64,000 nucleotides of DNA, from assembly GCA_013368315.1 (NCBI GenBank), contig JAACJM010000079.1, positions 124,001 to 188,000 on the forward strand, in the 5' to 3' direction. How positions within the stretch are numbered: position 1 is the first letter of the stretch; each line of letters starts with the position of its first letter. Below are positions 23,260 to 36,350 of the stretch, one piece after another. The position numbers and the translations under genes were made by a program. The stretch is from Tetrapyrgos nigripes. Lineage: Eukaryota; Basidiomycota; Agaricomycetes; Agaricales; Campanellaceae. The notes beneath the pieces are model-generated. The model was not told the origin of the DNA and made no database searches. It worked only from the letters and a program-made list of their open reading frames with translations.

Positions 23260-25439
23260 TCTGGTGCACTTCACCACGATGTCGAGCAGAAGAAACGCAG
23301 GTGTCATGATTCATCACAAACTCACACTGCCTGCAAGTTGGTTGCAAAAGAGAAAAACCCTGTACTGGCAGTGTATTTTTTGTCAGGTATCCATGAAGAA
23401 ACTTTGCTCCAAGCCAGGATATGCCAGTAGAAACCCTGCATACCTGGTTACTTGGTAACAAGAAGTATGTCTGGCATAAAACAAATCAGCCTTGGACCAC
23501 AGAACAGGATGGAACCTTTGCTATTCGATTACAATCATTGCTCTTCAATGGGTTAAGCACCCCTCCTCCACATGCCACATACCTGGTCAAATATAAAAAC
23601 TCAAGATCCTGCAGCAGCTTGGAGCCTTTTGCACACACAATCTTTGCTTGCCAGAGGTATTTGCATTGTGGAAAGCATCAGGAGAGTTGGGAGCCATGCT
23701 ATGGTTCACTGAAATCCATGACATGGAAGAGTATCTGGTAAGTGGTTTGAGTTAGGGTAAACAGCGATCAAAACTCACACCAAAAATTTCGTCTTAACAG
23801 AACAACCTCTGAGTACTCATTGATAACCTCGATGCCTGGGCCAAGATAGACCCTCGTTGGATAATCACCAAACTCAAGCTACACACTCTCATACATCTGC
23901 CAGAAGACATCTGATGCTTTGGACCATCGGTCATTTTTGCGACAGAGATATTTGAATGTTTCAATGCCATATTCCGAACTTGCAGCATACTGTCAAATCA
24001 CCTGGCACCCAGTTGAGATATTGCAAACAGGATGTCAGGAATGGAACACTTCAAGCATATGGTCAGTGGTGGCTTTTGGAAGAATAAAGAAACAGGATCC
24101 TACATTCAAGGAGGTGCAAAAATGCGAGAATTCTTGCTCAAAAACTCGGAGATGCAGTGAAGATTGGGATGGGTTAGCCATGATATACATCCAGGTACAT
24201 AAGGTTCAGTATAAAATTCAATGTAGATGCAAGTTGAAAGCTATATAGGTCAGTTTAGGTGCATCACTCAAGGGAAGTGTGTATCTCAGACCTGGGCTCA
24301 AGTGACACAGGGACTGGAGTCCCTGCTGTGCTGTGTTACCAGCAACCCTGCTTCACTTCAATGGGAAGCTTGTAAAACAGTGACCACACTCTCCAGTGAT
24401 GTTTGCTGTCCAGATTCCTGGGTCTTTTTCAAGCAAAATGTGAGTAATTACTTGATGTATTGAGTGAGCTTTCTTACCTCAGTTTCACAAATATTCCAGA
24501 GCATGGTATCAGTTGGATGTGTAGCAAAGATCATAGCGCCCATTGAAAAAGATGACGGTGTCATCATATTGCTGAGGCACTATAAAGTTGCAGCTCAGAG
24601 CAATGCAGTTTTCAACATGCCGGTGCTTCACAAGACCAGTGAATACTTTGCTGTAAACACAGATGTGAGTAGCTTGCTTAAGAGTTTAAGGACCTAATAC
24701 TTACTTGGTGATAGGATATCTTGTTTGATTTCAACACCCAGCAGGATTGCATATCCAATGAATGCACCATTGGATCGAGTGAAAGACACATTGTCCAGGA
24801 ACGTGTTGACACAGTGATGCTACAGAAAGCAGTTCTCCACAATGGCAACGATTGCATAATGCCCACCAAATTCGAAAAGTGCTTCCTCGAAGTCTGGTCA
24901 GGATCGGCAAACTTTCCATTCTGCCCTGTCAGAAGAGTTACAAGTTTCTGGAGCTGCCAAGCACACAGTGACACAGGAGAAATCTAAAGCAATGCAAGAG
25001 AGGAACAAGGCAGCCAGAGTAGCCACTGAAGACAGTGGAGTTTAGAAGGATGGAAGATCTCAATCTCAGCCAAAATGATATGCAGACAAGACATGTATTA
25101 TGAAGTGAACAAATAAGAATTAGATACCAATGTATTTGGCCCCCTTCAAGTAATGACGAAGGTCTCTTGCAGCCTTGGCCATCCTGTCCTTCTGCAAGTG
25201 CTTCTTTTTGAGCAAGAGCTGCTGCTCCATGGCCTTGATTCGCATCTGCTCCAACTCAACCTCCAACTGGAACAAACAATGTTCTTCCTGGACTTCTCCA
25301 AATTCAGAGCATGATAGCTCAGCATTGAGGGCAAGTGCAACATCAAGACATTTTTCATACCAAAGTACATTACGCTGGTTTGTCGGGGCCTTCAAGAATT
25401 CAAACTGGTCTTGACAGATGGGCTAACAGCAGAGCAACG
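23260..25439 (-). pseudogene. Decayed minus-strand gene remnants
   Basis: Scattered coding-like pieces on the minus strand without a joinable frame. The most convincing is 25395-25120, a charged coiled-coil segment (EVELEQMRIKAMEQQ, LLLKKKHLQKDRMAKAA). Others are FEEALFEFGGHYAIVAIVENC (about 24900-24830) and VKHRHVENCIALSCNFIVPQ (about 24640-24580), separated by stops. CG dinucleotides are rare here. It is most likely one or two old genes destroyed by C-to-T decay; I do not recognise the family. Confidence 0.35.
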
Positions 25440-28400
25440 TAAATAACAGATATCCAAAAGAAAAAAAAAAACAGCACACTAATAGGTGTCTTTTGTGTAA
25501 GTGTAGAACAAACACCAACTTAAAGACTTTTATACAAATAGTAAAGTGCAAGCATTCTGAGTAGTCAGAATACTCAACAGTTCACTTGTACTACAAGGAC
25601 TTTTGGGGGTTTTGGTAGGGGTTTTGCACAAATGCACACAAGTTAAACACACACACAAAGACTATAACAAGTCCACAAAGATATAACCAACAGTTTCAAT
25701 TCACAATTTGTAGGCCCAAATGCCTTATAACCAGTTTCACAAGTCCGAGGACACACACAAAAAGGTAACACAAAAACCAACAAATTTGATTCAACACTAT
25801 TGATCCACACACTATGTTTATACTCAATGCGAGTGAGGTAAATTTGGTAGAAGCGTAGTCTGTGTTTCGCAGTCTCTACAGCTAGCACTAGTGAGATGAC
25901 TGATACTCTACTACAAGAAATACCTAGTCCTTTTATACTACTCGCAGCTACTACTATACAGTTCTGCTAAAAGGTACCTAAGAAAAACAGAAATATTAGT
26001 CTAATTGCCAGTCCATGCTTGTCTGTACTACTAGATTAAGTAGGTACTTTCTAATTAGGGTATCTAGGAAATGTAGAATATTAGCTAAAACTAATAGGGC
26101 TTTCTATGTTCCCTTCGGTTCATCCTCTTGCCTAAGAGTACCTCCCTGGAACTGGTGGCCATAGTCATTCTGACTCACATAGCTCCACCATCCATGCTGG
26201 GCTCCACTCATATGACTCACATTCCTTTACCGCCAATCAGTTGTTATAGGTTTGCATAGTCCTTGCTTATTCCTCCTCTTATGTTTTTCTGGTGCTACTA
26301 TAGACTTGGTGTTTATAGACTTCGTTTCTAGTATACCGCCAGTTAGTTCTTATAGATGAGTCCTGCTCTCTATAAGGTCCTACATATCTTTTGTAGTTGC
26401 ACTTGTACCAACAAGAACACCTCAGTCATCAGGCACACATCTTGCCAATCTCACTATGACTCATTCCTTAGATCACATACTGGCAGTAATGAACTATGGG
26501 CTTTATTCCTTCACTGCTAGTCCATCCCTTTAGTACCATGTGAAAGCTGAGCTTTCTAGGAACTCATACATATATACTTTGTCCTACTTTTGTATCCTTA
26601 CTGCCTTTCAAAAGACTATCCCTTCTGTTTTGTTTACAAGTGAAGTATCACTTGTTATACTGCTAGTTCAGACATAGTCGGTTACTAGGGCTTTCCTCTG
26701 ATTTCTCCAATTATGGTGCCATTTCTAAACCAGTGATTGTTTAGCACTAGAGTCTGGGTCATATAGCCTATGTGTTCCTCACCCATGAATAGGGGCTTCA
26801 CTTTCCCTTGAATCGCACTGGCAGTACTAAGCACATTATAGTAGGAATGGTTACAAAGTCCTTATAGAACTTTGTATAGTATATGGGGTGGATCTGCTAC
26901 TATAACTGAAGCACTGTACACATCAACCATAGTACTTAGAATAAGCATATCCTATTCATAAGTACTTAGTTTTATTGTACTGGCACATACACTTATTCCA
27001 CTAGTGCTTTAACTAGCAGTTCGGGACTCACTCTAGTCCTTTATATACCAATTGAAGTGGTGAATCAGCTTTCTAACCACCAATTAGTGTTTCTATATGC
27101 AAATTTTGTATGGCATATCAACACACTTTCCCTTCCCAGCTTTCAGACTCTGTCACAGACTCGCCCAGTGTCCATGGTGACCCCTTAACCTTAACATGTC
27201 CCAAAAGATCTTGCAGGGTATCAGCAAGCTCAGCCTCAGTAGGTATGCCCTCCTTCATGTATACACACAGTGAGGTATTGTGCTGTATGACCAGCATTTT
27301 AGTGTGATTCACAGAGTGATAAAGAGACATACATGTACATGCACCTTGGACACAACTGACTCCAATTCGTTAGCAGCTTCTTGTGCACACTGGAGATCCT
27401 GCCTCAGTGGATATAAGTCTTCTAATTTGATGTAAACTGTGCCCTGGCTAAGAGTGGTATCTGAAGGACATTCACATTGGGTTCTGTATGCACCAGCAGG
27501 TGCCAGACCCTTGGTTTCTGGGTCAGGTTGACAAATGGAACAGGAGGGGGCAAAGGCAGGAAAATAACATTTTGAGGCAAAGGAACATTGAGATAACAAG
27601 TAAAGGGTATGTTATAGATACATGAAGAAGATGTCCGTAGGATGTAAATAAGATGCTCAGAGGATGCATCTGCCAGCACATCACTTTGTCGTTGTTAGTA
27701 TGTGAGGACAACATCCTGCCAGCTTATCAGAATGACAACTGACTGGTTTCATTCCGGTCATATCCTTTCAAGTTGGTGGTGTAGTAGGAGCATCTTTGAT
27801 CTCAGTGGACTCATTTTTGCCATGCTGCAGCACTGGCCCACACTCTCTTCATCTATAAAATGGTGCTCTTCACATAACTGTTTGTATTGTGGTGTCTGGA
27901 TGTTCTGAGGTGTTCTAAGTCTTTAGAGTTGAGCATTTCAAATACTATGGATGGTATAGGCTTTCTGTTAACTGTGGCAACTTTCCACAACTACAGCTGC
28001 CAGGCAGTGTTCCATGGTGTTTGAGGTGGCTAGTTGTCTTGCTCATAGTTCTGTATTTGCACCTGTATTCACAGTTTGAATTTCAATTCAAGTATTCCTC
28101 CAGTATGAGCTGCATTACTGTGAGGTGGATTCAAAATTAATTTGATTTGATTATGATACATGGCTTGTCTAAATCTTATCCATTTCCTATTTGAAACATG
28201 ATCTCAACAAGACTCACCACAAATGGGATCTGTAATTTCTGAATTAAAATAGTTTTGGATTAGCTGATAAATTTGAGCAAAAGCTATAATGCATATCTTG
28301 TGCAGAAAATGAGATTTTGAATCAGGAGACCATGGATGCTTGTTCAGGACTGTTATCAGTGTTGGGAATTGAAGCCACAGGCACTGAACCATTGATGTGA

Positions 28401-29113
28401 GGATAGAAAATGAGTTTCATAACTTATCACAAAGCCACTGAGCTGTGAAAATCTCAAACTCAATGGCAGCTTACAGTTTAATGCCAATGTCTTAAATAGA
28501 AGATGAGAGCATGTCTAGTGACTATTGTCAAAGAACTAGCCTTGGAAATACTTGACTTGAGAACTCATAACACAGAGTGAGTGAATGAATACATTCAAGT
28601 TCAATTGAATTTACAGAGTGCATCAATAAGGATGGTCAGAATGAACTGATGACTGAAACTTTAAGCAAGTGAGCAGTGAAGATGATTCAGTTATGATAGA
28701 AAGATCACTCTAGGACAGATGAGGAATGTAATTAGAAGTACATGTTTTTATGCTCCTGGTTTTTATATATTTCTAAGAGAGAAGGAACTGGAATCATAAA
28801 GAAGAAAGTAAAACCTTGGTGTTGAACCAGAGGTAAGTGAAGATGAGTGAATACTCAGGGATTGCAGGCAGGAAGAGTGAAGTGAGTGTTGTACACTATG
28901 ACATCCTAAGAATATATAACTCATCCATTCTTATTTAAGCCCATGGTGGGACTGCAGAATACAGCACAACTGCTGGAGAGTATAAGACAATCATACACAG
29001 GAAGGGGAATAAAGATCAGTCCATCCTCTGCCAAGATAATTTGATTTGAATGATAGCTGTGTAGGATGATATTTGGATATGATCAATTTTGTGTATGGAG
29101 TGTAGACAGCATT
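25440..29113. other. CpG-poor region without an intact gene
   Basis: No intact gene is seen. 25440-27060 is AT-rich, low in CG and built of short related phrases (GTAGGTACC-like, CTACTACTA, AGTTCTTATAG), as in an old retroelement LTR or spacer; I could not find paired ends. 27118-27600 holds minus-strand coding-like pieces (PTEAELADTLQDLLGHVKVK, QDLQCAQEAANELESV), possibly another decayed gene. 27700-29113 shows only short frames. Confidence 0.4.
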
Positions 29114-32100
29114 TCACAGGTGAGTGGGAAGCCATATTAAATGATAAGATGTGTCTGTTAGCATGAGCCATCCAGAGGCATCAAGACGATACAATGGATT
29201 TGAGGAGGTTGACAGATTATCAGAGGCATGAATAGACATGTCATTCCCCTTTCCTGTGAGCTCTCCACTTGCTGCATCCCACACACGTACAGATGAGTCA
29301 GACCCCGCAGACACAATCTGATCTCCCTTTGGTGAAAATGCAACAGACTGAACCCAACCTGAGTGCCCTGTGAGCTCCTTGAGCTGCTCTCCACTTACTG
29401 TGTCCCACACATGCACAGACAAGTCATCCCCCCCAGACACAATCTGATCCCCCTTTGGTGAAAATGTAACAGACTGAACTGAACCTGAGTGCCCTATGAG
29501 CTCCTTGAGCTGCTTTCCACTTGCTGCATCCCACACACACACAAACCCATCATTGCCCCCAGACACAATCTGATCCCCCTTTGGTGAAAATGTAACAGAC
29601 CAAACCAAACCTGAGTGCCCTGTGAGCTTCTTGAGCTGCTCTCCACTTGCTGCATCCCACACACGTACAGATGAGTCAGACCCCCCAGACACAATCTGAT
29701 CTCCCTTTGGTGAAAATGAAACAGACTGAACCCAACCTGAGTGCCCTGTGAGCTCCTTGAGCTGCTCTCCACTTGCTACATCCCACACATGCACAGATGA
29801 GTCAGACCCCCCAGACACAATCTGATCCCCCTTTGGTGAAAATGAAACAGACACAATGGAACCTGAGTGCCCTGTGAGCTCCTCGAGCTGCTCTCCACTT
29901 GCTACATCCCACACATGCACAGATGAGTCAGCCCCCCCAGACACAATCTGATCCCCCTTTGGTGAAAATGCAACAGACCCAACCCAACCTGAGTGCCCTG
30001 TGAGCTCCTTGAGCTGCTCTCCACTTGCTACATCCCACACATACACAGACAAGTCTGATCCCCCAGACACAATCTGATCCCCCTTTGGTGAAAATGCAAC
30101 AGACCGAACCCAACCTGAGTGCCCTGTGTGCTTCTTGAGGTGCTCTCCACTTGCTGCATTCCACACACACACAGATGAGTCATCCCCCCAGACACAATCT
30201 GATCTCCCTTTAGTGAAAATGCAACAGACCAAACTGCACCTGAGTGCCCAGTGAGTTCCTTGAGCTGCTCTCCACTTGCTGCATCCCACACATGCACAGA
30301 CAAGTCATCCCCGCCAGACACAATCTGATCCCCCTTTGGTGAAAATGCAACAGACTGAATCCAACCTGAGTGGCCTGTGAGCTCCTTGAGCTGCTCTCCA
30401 TTTGCTACATCCCACACATGCACAGTTGAATCATGCCCCCCAGACACAATTTGATCCCCCTTTGGTGAAAATGCAACAGACTGAACCCAACCTGAGTGCC
30501 CTGTGAGCTCTTTGAGCTGCTCTCCACTTGCTGCATCCCACACATGCACAGACAAGTCTTCCCCCCCAGACACAATCTGATCCCCCTTTGGTGAAAATGC
30601 AACAGACCGAACTGAACCTGAGTGCCCTGTGAGCTTCTTGAGCTGCTCTCCACTTGCTGCATCCCACAGACACACAGATGAGTCCTCCCCCCCAGACACA
30701 ATCTGATCTCCCTTTGGTGAAAACGCAACAGACCGAACTGAACCTGAGTGCCCTGTGAGCTCCTTGAGCTGCTCTCCACTTGCTGCATCCCACACACACA
30801 CAGATGAGTCTTCCCCCCCAGACAAAATCTGATCTCCCTTTGGTGAAAATGCAACAGACCAAACTGAACCTGAGTGCCCTGTGAGCTCCTTGAGCTGCTC
30901 TCCACTTGCTGCATCCCACACACACAGAGACCCATGACTCCCCCCAGACACAATCTGATCCCCCTTTGGTGATATTGCCACACAGCACACTGAAGATTTT
31001 GTTGCAATGTGCATGGAGATAGCTGAAGAGTATACTCCTGACACTTTTGGGATATTTGGAAAGCAGGGTTGCCAGCACTTTGATACATGTGACTGTGGAT
31101 CCCAGGTGCTAATAGCTGACACATAAAGGTGAGGAGTGGACTTGCACATCTCACTGCTTGTGAAGGCCCTGCAGAAGTTGATGGCTTCTTTCCAAATATC
31201 AATGGACAGTTTGTCATGCTGCAAGAAAAGTTAGATTAAATTATGATAATGACATTAGCACATACCTCTGCTATCCAGTCTGATACCAAGTGCAGGGCAC
31301 GCATTGCATCAATCCTGGCATTCAGAAGATTGACAGCCTCCAACCAGAACAGCAGGAGATTATCTACAAATGATCTGGGTATGTTCCTCAGTGTGTCACT
31401 TGGTGTTGACTTCTCAAGATGGGTAGTCCAATAGATGATGGCATATTGGAGTGTTGGATCAATGTTGGCAGCTACACAGGTTTCCAGATCAGGTATATCC
31501 TTGTCAATGATGAATGATGACTCAAGTCCACAGATATTGAAGTGGAGCTGTTTCTTCATGATGTCATAGCAGTATTGGACCAGGGATGCATGCACTGTAC
31601 CACCATTGCACTCATACTGAAGAGCAAAGTCTGCAAAGGAGGCATGGTAGGTCTGGATCCTGTGATCATGGCCCACATACATGACAGCATGCAGCTGGCC
31701 AACTACAAAGTCTACATCTTCTTCATTGGTAGTGGTGAGCTGAGCAATAACATCAGCCTGCAGGGCATGCACAGTGCATAGAATCACATGTAAAATATGA
31801 AGCCGCTTGTACTGAATGCCCTTATTATTATGGTGGAGGCCAACCTTGACAATCTGTTGGTATAGTTCACTGAGAAAATGATCATCAATGCTGTTTGAAG
31901 TTACATTAAGGAGTTCCTGAATGATGTACTCTTGTTCCCCTTTTGTACTTCCTGTGCCTCCTGTTGCCATATTGACCACTGTTGCAGCATATATGAATAG
32001 GCCATGGGACCGCTCCGCTATGAGCTGCAGTGTGCCTTCTTGAAGTCCAGGAAGTTCCTGCTGGAGGTACAGTGAAATATCCTGCTGAACTTCATTAACT

Positions 32101-33830
32101 GGCACCTCCTGCAGGCGACACACAGCATTTGGCTCAAATGAGCTGCAAAGCTTAGCAATCTCTGGGTCAGTGCGGCTGGTGACAAGAAAGCGCAATCCAT
32201 CTAATCTGCTGTCTTTGACAGCACCCAACAGCTTCTTGAGAAAAAGGAAGCCCTTTTCATTCTCATCCAGGGCATCAACAACCACAATGCAAATGGGAAG
32301 GTCACTGGCACGCTCAGAAGAGCTTGCCTGCCAAGGTTTGACCAACATCTCCTCAAACTGTTTATCAAGTTTGGCTGTAACAAGCCTCAAATCCCTCTCC
32401 AAAGCAGCTACAAGCTGACCAGCATAAGATGAGGAGAGGTTGGCAAGATGACGACATATTGTTGGCAGTAAATACTGGGGCTTGCCACTGTCAAGCTGAC
32501 GGGAGGCAAAAAAGGATACTACAGGACATTGACCTCCTGAACCATCAGTGACAGAGCTACTATGGAAGAGATCTTCTAGTTCCTCGCAAATTGTCATTGC
32601 AATAGTTGTCTTGCCCATCCCTGCTGCACCTGTCAACCAGAACACAGGTGCTGTATTTCCCAACTGTAGCCAATGTTGAATATCCTCCAGTACTTCTGTA
32701 CGAGTGCCCTTTGTACATGCCCTCCTAACCACATCTGACTCATAGATGCCAGATGTATGTGCTGCTGCTGACGCAACAGAAAGACTCTGCAGGACCTGAT
32801 TCTAAAGGACCACCATGTCAAAGCCACCTCAGAGCCAGTATGAAGGGAACTTACTTTGCGAATTGTGCTGGTATCACGTTCTATGGCCAATTGAAGTGCA
32901 AGCTGAAATAGACAAGTATCAGCATCAAATAAACATGGAGAGGCGAGGATACTTACTCTGAGGTTGCCAATGGCTTGCTCAATATTTTTATAGGCAGACA
33001 GTAGATCCTCAGCATCAGTCATGCCTTGGGCAATGTGCATCAGCAACCCACGGGTCTGCATGTTACGGATTTTGTCTCCTTCCTCCTTCAGAGTCCTGTG
33101 TAGGACATCAGGTTGACTGCTTATAGTGATAATAAATACTTACTCGGTGCACCCAAGGATACCTAGATATAGGTACGATGCCTTATCTTCAAAGTGACAG
33201 TCCCGTAGTCGATCTTCCAGAAGTCGTAGAACGGGTTGGACCTTCTGAATGCGCTTGAGCGTATTGTCCATCTCACTTGAGTTGGATTTCACTTTCTGCT
33301 TTGTGTGTAAGCTCTTTGCCTTCCATCAATGGCATATGAATTATGACGTACCTTTCCTAATTCAATTGCAGCAACCACACCACGAAGAACGGGCTCCACG
33401 ATTGGTACCCCAGTAGTAGCCTCCTTGGCAATTTTCAGCGCTTCGGTAAAGCCATCGCAAATGATATTGACGATCCCTTGAGTTCCTAGAGGACAGTAAG
33501 CAATTCTAATATATCAGAGAGCAAGGATTACTGACCGTCTGTTGACGAAGGTTGAGTAGCCGTCGTTGACGAGATCTGAGCAATCGGTGGAGACGTACCC
33601 GATGCGCGTGTAGCAGCTGGCAGGGCCGGAGCGATCAGCGGGCCTTGAGCATCCAGCAGGGCCTGAATAGTTAACGAAGGTTGATTGGAAGATGGGACGC
33701 CCTCGTTGTGATCAAGATCGGCGGTGGAGGTCCGAGGCGTCGCATTGGAGGAATGGTGACCGAGTTGAGGCTGATTTGGGTTTCTGTTTTTCTTTTTGTC
33801 GATATGGAGGAATTTCTTGACTTGTTTCAT
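29114..33830 (-). CDS. NACHT-WD40 NLR protein
   Basis: STAND/NLR-type receptor of about 1,470 residues, of the kind linked in fungi to non-self recognition and regulated cell death. The start is the ATG at 33830-33828 (MKQVKKFLHIDKKKNRN). Seven exons: 33830-33536, 33485-33352, 33295-33144, 33095-32957, 32902-32855, 32801-31266 and 31218-29114. Domains in order: a Ser/Thr-rich leader; a helical N-terminal bundle (residues about 100-255, SNSSEMDNTLKRIQKVQP and AYKNIEQAIGNLRLAL); NACHT with Walker A GAAGMGKTT (near 314), Walker B CIVVVDALDE (near 415) and sensor-like FLVTSRTDPEI; a winged-helix/linker; then 14 WD40 repeats. In repeat 7 one G is missing in a run (six C on the plus strand at 30184-30189, where sister repeats have seven). 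This shifts the frame and would cut off the last half of the propeller unless it is an assembly error. The leader exons are CpG-rich while the NACHT and WD40 exons are CpG-poor. Confidence 0.85.
29262..30996 (-). repeat. WD40 repeat array, 14 units of 126 bp
   Basis: Fourteen tandem 42-residue units with the near-constant frame SVAFSPKGDQIVSGG, then xDxSVxVWDAASGEQL and KELTGHSG. Differences fall mainly at the same few columns: the residue after GHSG (S, W, A, L), the third residue after that (W, R, Q, G, V), the position after SGG (E, S, D, H, A, N), and the two residues around V before VW (C, H, R, Y). In WD40 propellers these columns lie on the ligand-facing surface. Such uniform units suggest recent unit shuffling or gene conversion with variation concentrated at contact positions. 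Confidence 0.9.
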
Positions 33831-34340
33831 GGCTGGACGACGACGAGCAAGTTGAGATGGTGGTACGGGAGTAAGAAGTTCGAAAAGTGTCAAAGTCACC
33901 TGAAGCCTTGATGAACACGTCGTTCCTGACAAAAGATAAGGTTTCGCAGAGGGTCTGCTGACCTTGATAAGATAAGTAACTGGTACTTGCACAGAGTGTA
34001 CTCTAGTGTACTTTAGAGGATTCCAATGGACAACCTTCCTGGCCTTATTGTGAGCTCAACGTCTTTCGCGAATTTGCCTGAAATCCTGTTCAACACCTAG
34101 GGGCTTCGGAAGTCACGGTACCCTTCCCTGCAAGTATAATGATCAGAGGATTCAGAGGACGGCTGGGGTGAGTCTTTCGTGTCTTTGGTTTAACTATGTA
34201 GCTAATGCCTAACCCCCCTCTCTCCTTCTAAAATCTTCATTCCCTCTAATCCTCGCTGTCCCTTCATCGCACCGTTCCACGTCCCACAGAACCCCTTCGC
34301 CCACCCCCTCTCCGGCTGAAGACAAGGCGCAGCAGAGTGG
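33831..34340. other. Spacer and promoter upstream of the NLR gene
   Basis: An open frame continues upstream of the NLR ATG to about 33992 without a better start. From 33960 to 34340 there is no gene, and normal CpG content resumes. This is presumably the NLR promoter. Confidence 0.45.
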
Positions 34341-36350
34341 TGGATGCCTATACCGAATAATGTCGTGCCGTTCTCTGGGGTAGATCTCGACTCTGCCTCT
34401 CTCCTCTTCTTCTACTGTCGAGGGATGTCAGCATCAATACCCATCCAATGCACTCTCAACGCCAACGACGCCTAGAACGGAACGTCGACTCTGATAACTC
34501 CACAAGTCGAGCTAGCAAACCCCAACACCAAAACATGTAATAGCATACATATCCCGACAAGATTGGACCCGGGGTAAACTCTTACAGGTGCATGAGAGGT
34601 TGGTCAGGACTTTGGAGGGGTTGAGGGATGAGAGTGCGACGGAGGGGGAAGGTGAGTTATTCCTTCCGTGTCTATTACTTGTGGAATGGATTTTTGAGTT
34701 TCGCGTTTTCTAGGGACCTCCACCATTTTTCAGCCCTTCTGGACGGGACCAGGACATCACCTGGATCAACCCGTGAGTGTTTATACAAACATTCTCCATT
34801 GTCTTGCGCTCCCGATACTGGAGGAATGCACATCATCTCATCTACTTCCTTTTTCACTTCTATTCCTGGTTCCACCTCGTCGCTATTACTGCGCATCCTC
34901 TTCCAATATCTTTTTCTCACTCGGTTTCACTCCAGAAATTGCTTTACTGACTCGTCATCATGTAGTGGTCTACTTGCTTGCGGTCTCGAGGTCAATGTCT
35001 CCTTCTCCCCTCACTATTCCTTCGCTCCGAGCTATAGCGGGTGTGTCAGCATACCAACAACCTCAAGGTAAGAATATATTCCCTTTCACGTTCTCCTTGT
35101 TCACCATTCCCCGATTCTAGTCCGTCAACTATTGCCAAGGCCAAGATATTCCTTCTCCCCAACTTCAAACGGTGCCTCAAACTATGCCTACTGGATGACC
35201 AAAACGAGCATGGTCTCGAAGACCTACTAATAGCTGGGACATGACGTTAGAGAAAAGAGAGACATCACCGCAAGGTGAGCAGGCTCTACGGCGAAATTCG
35301 TACCCAAGGTATGTCTGCTCACAAATTGACGGGTTTTGTTTCTAACCATCACTTCCACACCGTTTTCAGAATCTACCGCCTCGGAACCTTCACCAGCTTC
35401 CTCCGTCCAATGCTTACATCGTTCCCAAGCTCATGGCGCAATGATTGTCATGCACACCTCCCCCACTCTACACCAATCTTCCCTATGTTTTATGCCATCG
35501 ACTTCACCGGCACTTGGGACCGTTTCGTTGCGTTTTCTAGGGTTATACGCGACGGCAAACACGACTCCGACGGCCCCCGAATGCCTAAACCTTCTTCAGA
35601 ACGAGTATGGACTGCCACCTCATCAAAACGTCGAACTGAATACATACGCGCCGACTCGTTTTCGGTTGGATTGGAATGCTTCGGGCTTTGTTAGCGAAGT
35701 CTATTGGGGCTAGGAGTCCACTGATGGGCGTAGCTTGGTGCTGGTCTCAGTGGTTTGGGCGTTGAGGGCATTGTGTCTTCAACGTACCTGCGGATTTTTA
35801 TTCTGGAATTTTTTTCCAACGTTTGGGACCTTCTCTACCTGGTTTCCAAGGTCGTTATCAATGGCGAACACGACTCCGACTGCCCCAGTGCCTGTAGACG
35901 TTCTCCAGGACGACCAGCAACAACCAGCTCATCAAACTCCCAGAACCAAGACATATGACACTGGCCCGTTTCTCGTTGGATTGGTACCTTTCCGACGTCG
36001 TTATCAGGATTCCTGGAGCTGAGAACTTGTTGGTTGGCGCGGATTGGTGACGCTCTGGGTGGTTATGGTGTCGTCGGCACTGTGTGCGTAGGAGGCTCTC
36101 ATATCCCAAGTGGGCACGCTTTGTCTATTCTTTACATCTTATCGCAACTGACTCTGAGTGTTGGGGTTCGTCGGGTCGTCTTCCTTCTTCTAGGTGGCCG
36201 TCTGTATCGAGCAAACATTCTCTTCGATTTCGACATCATGAATACACCGACAACGAGATAGAGGAAGTAACAAGGTTTCTGTTTGGGCGCAGGACGGACA
36301 TTTATTGGTACCCGAGATCTTTATGGCCTTCGTTCGTTGGTTAGATGGTT
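34341..36350 (+). other. Possible multi-exon gene(s), unresolved
   Basis: There are several GT-AG intron-like pairs and short coding-like pieces on the plus strand, but no joinable protein. One piece (about 34590-34650) reads VHERLVRTLEGLRDE before a GTGAGT donor. Others are Pro/Ser/Thr-rich (35366-35690, including STASEPSPASS). A module is repeated: TANTTPTAPE with PPHQNVELNTYAPTRF (about 35550-35670) resembles MANTTPTAPV with PAHQTPRTKTYDTGPF (about 35862-35970). The second copy starts with an ATG and may begin a separate small protein. I do not recognise a family. Confidence 0.3.

Noticed and set aside
25440..27060. Possible solo LTR or retroelement
   Set aside because: No matching TG...CA ends or target-site duplication could be found by eye; left as unexplained CpG-poor DNA.
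29262..30996. Regular 126-bp repeats, resembling a satellite or CRISPR-like array
   Set aside because: They are in-frame WD40 repeats of a protein, with no short palindromic repeat/spacer structure, in a eukaryotic genome.
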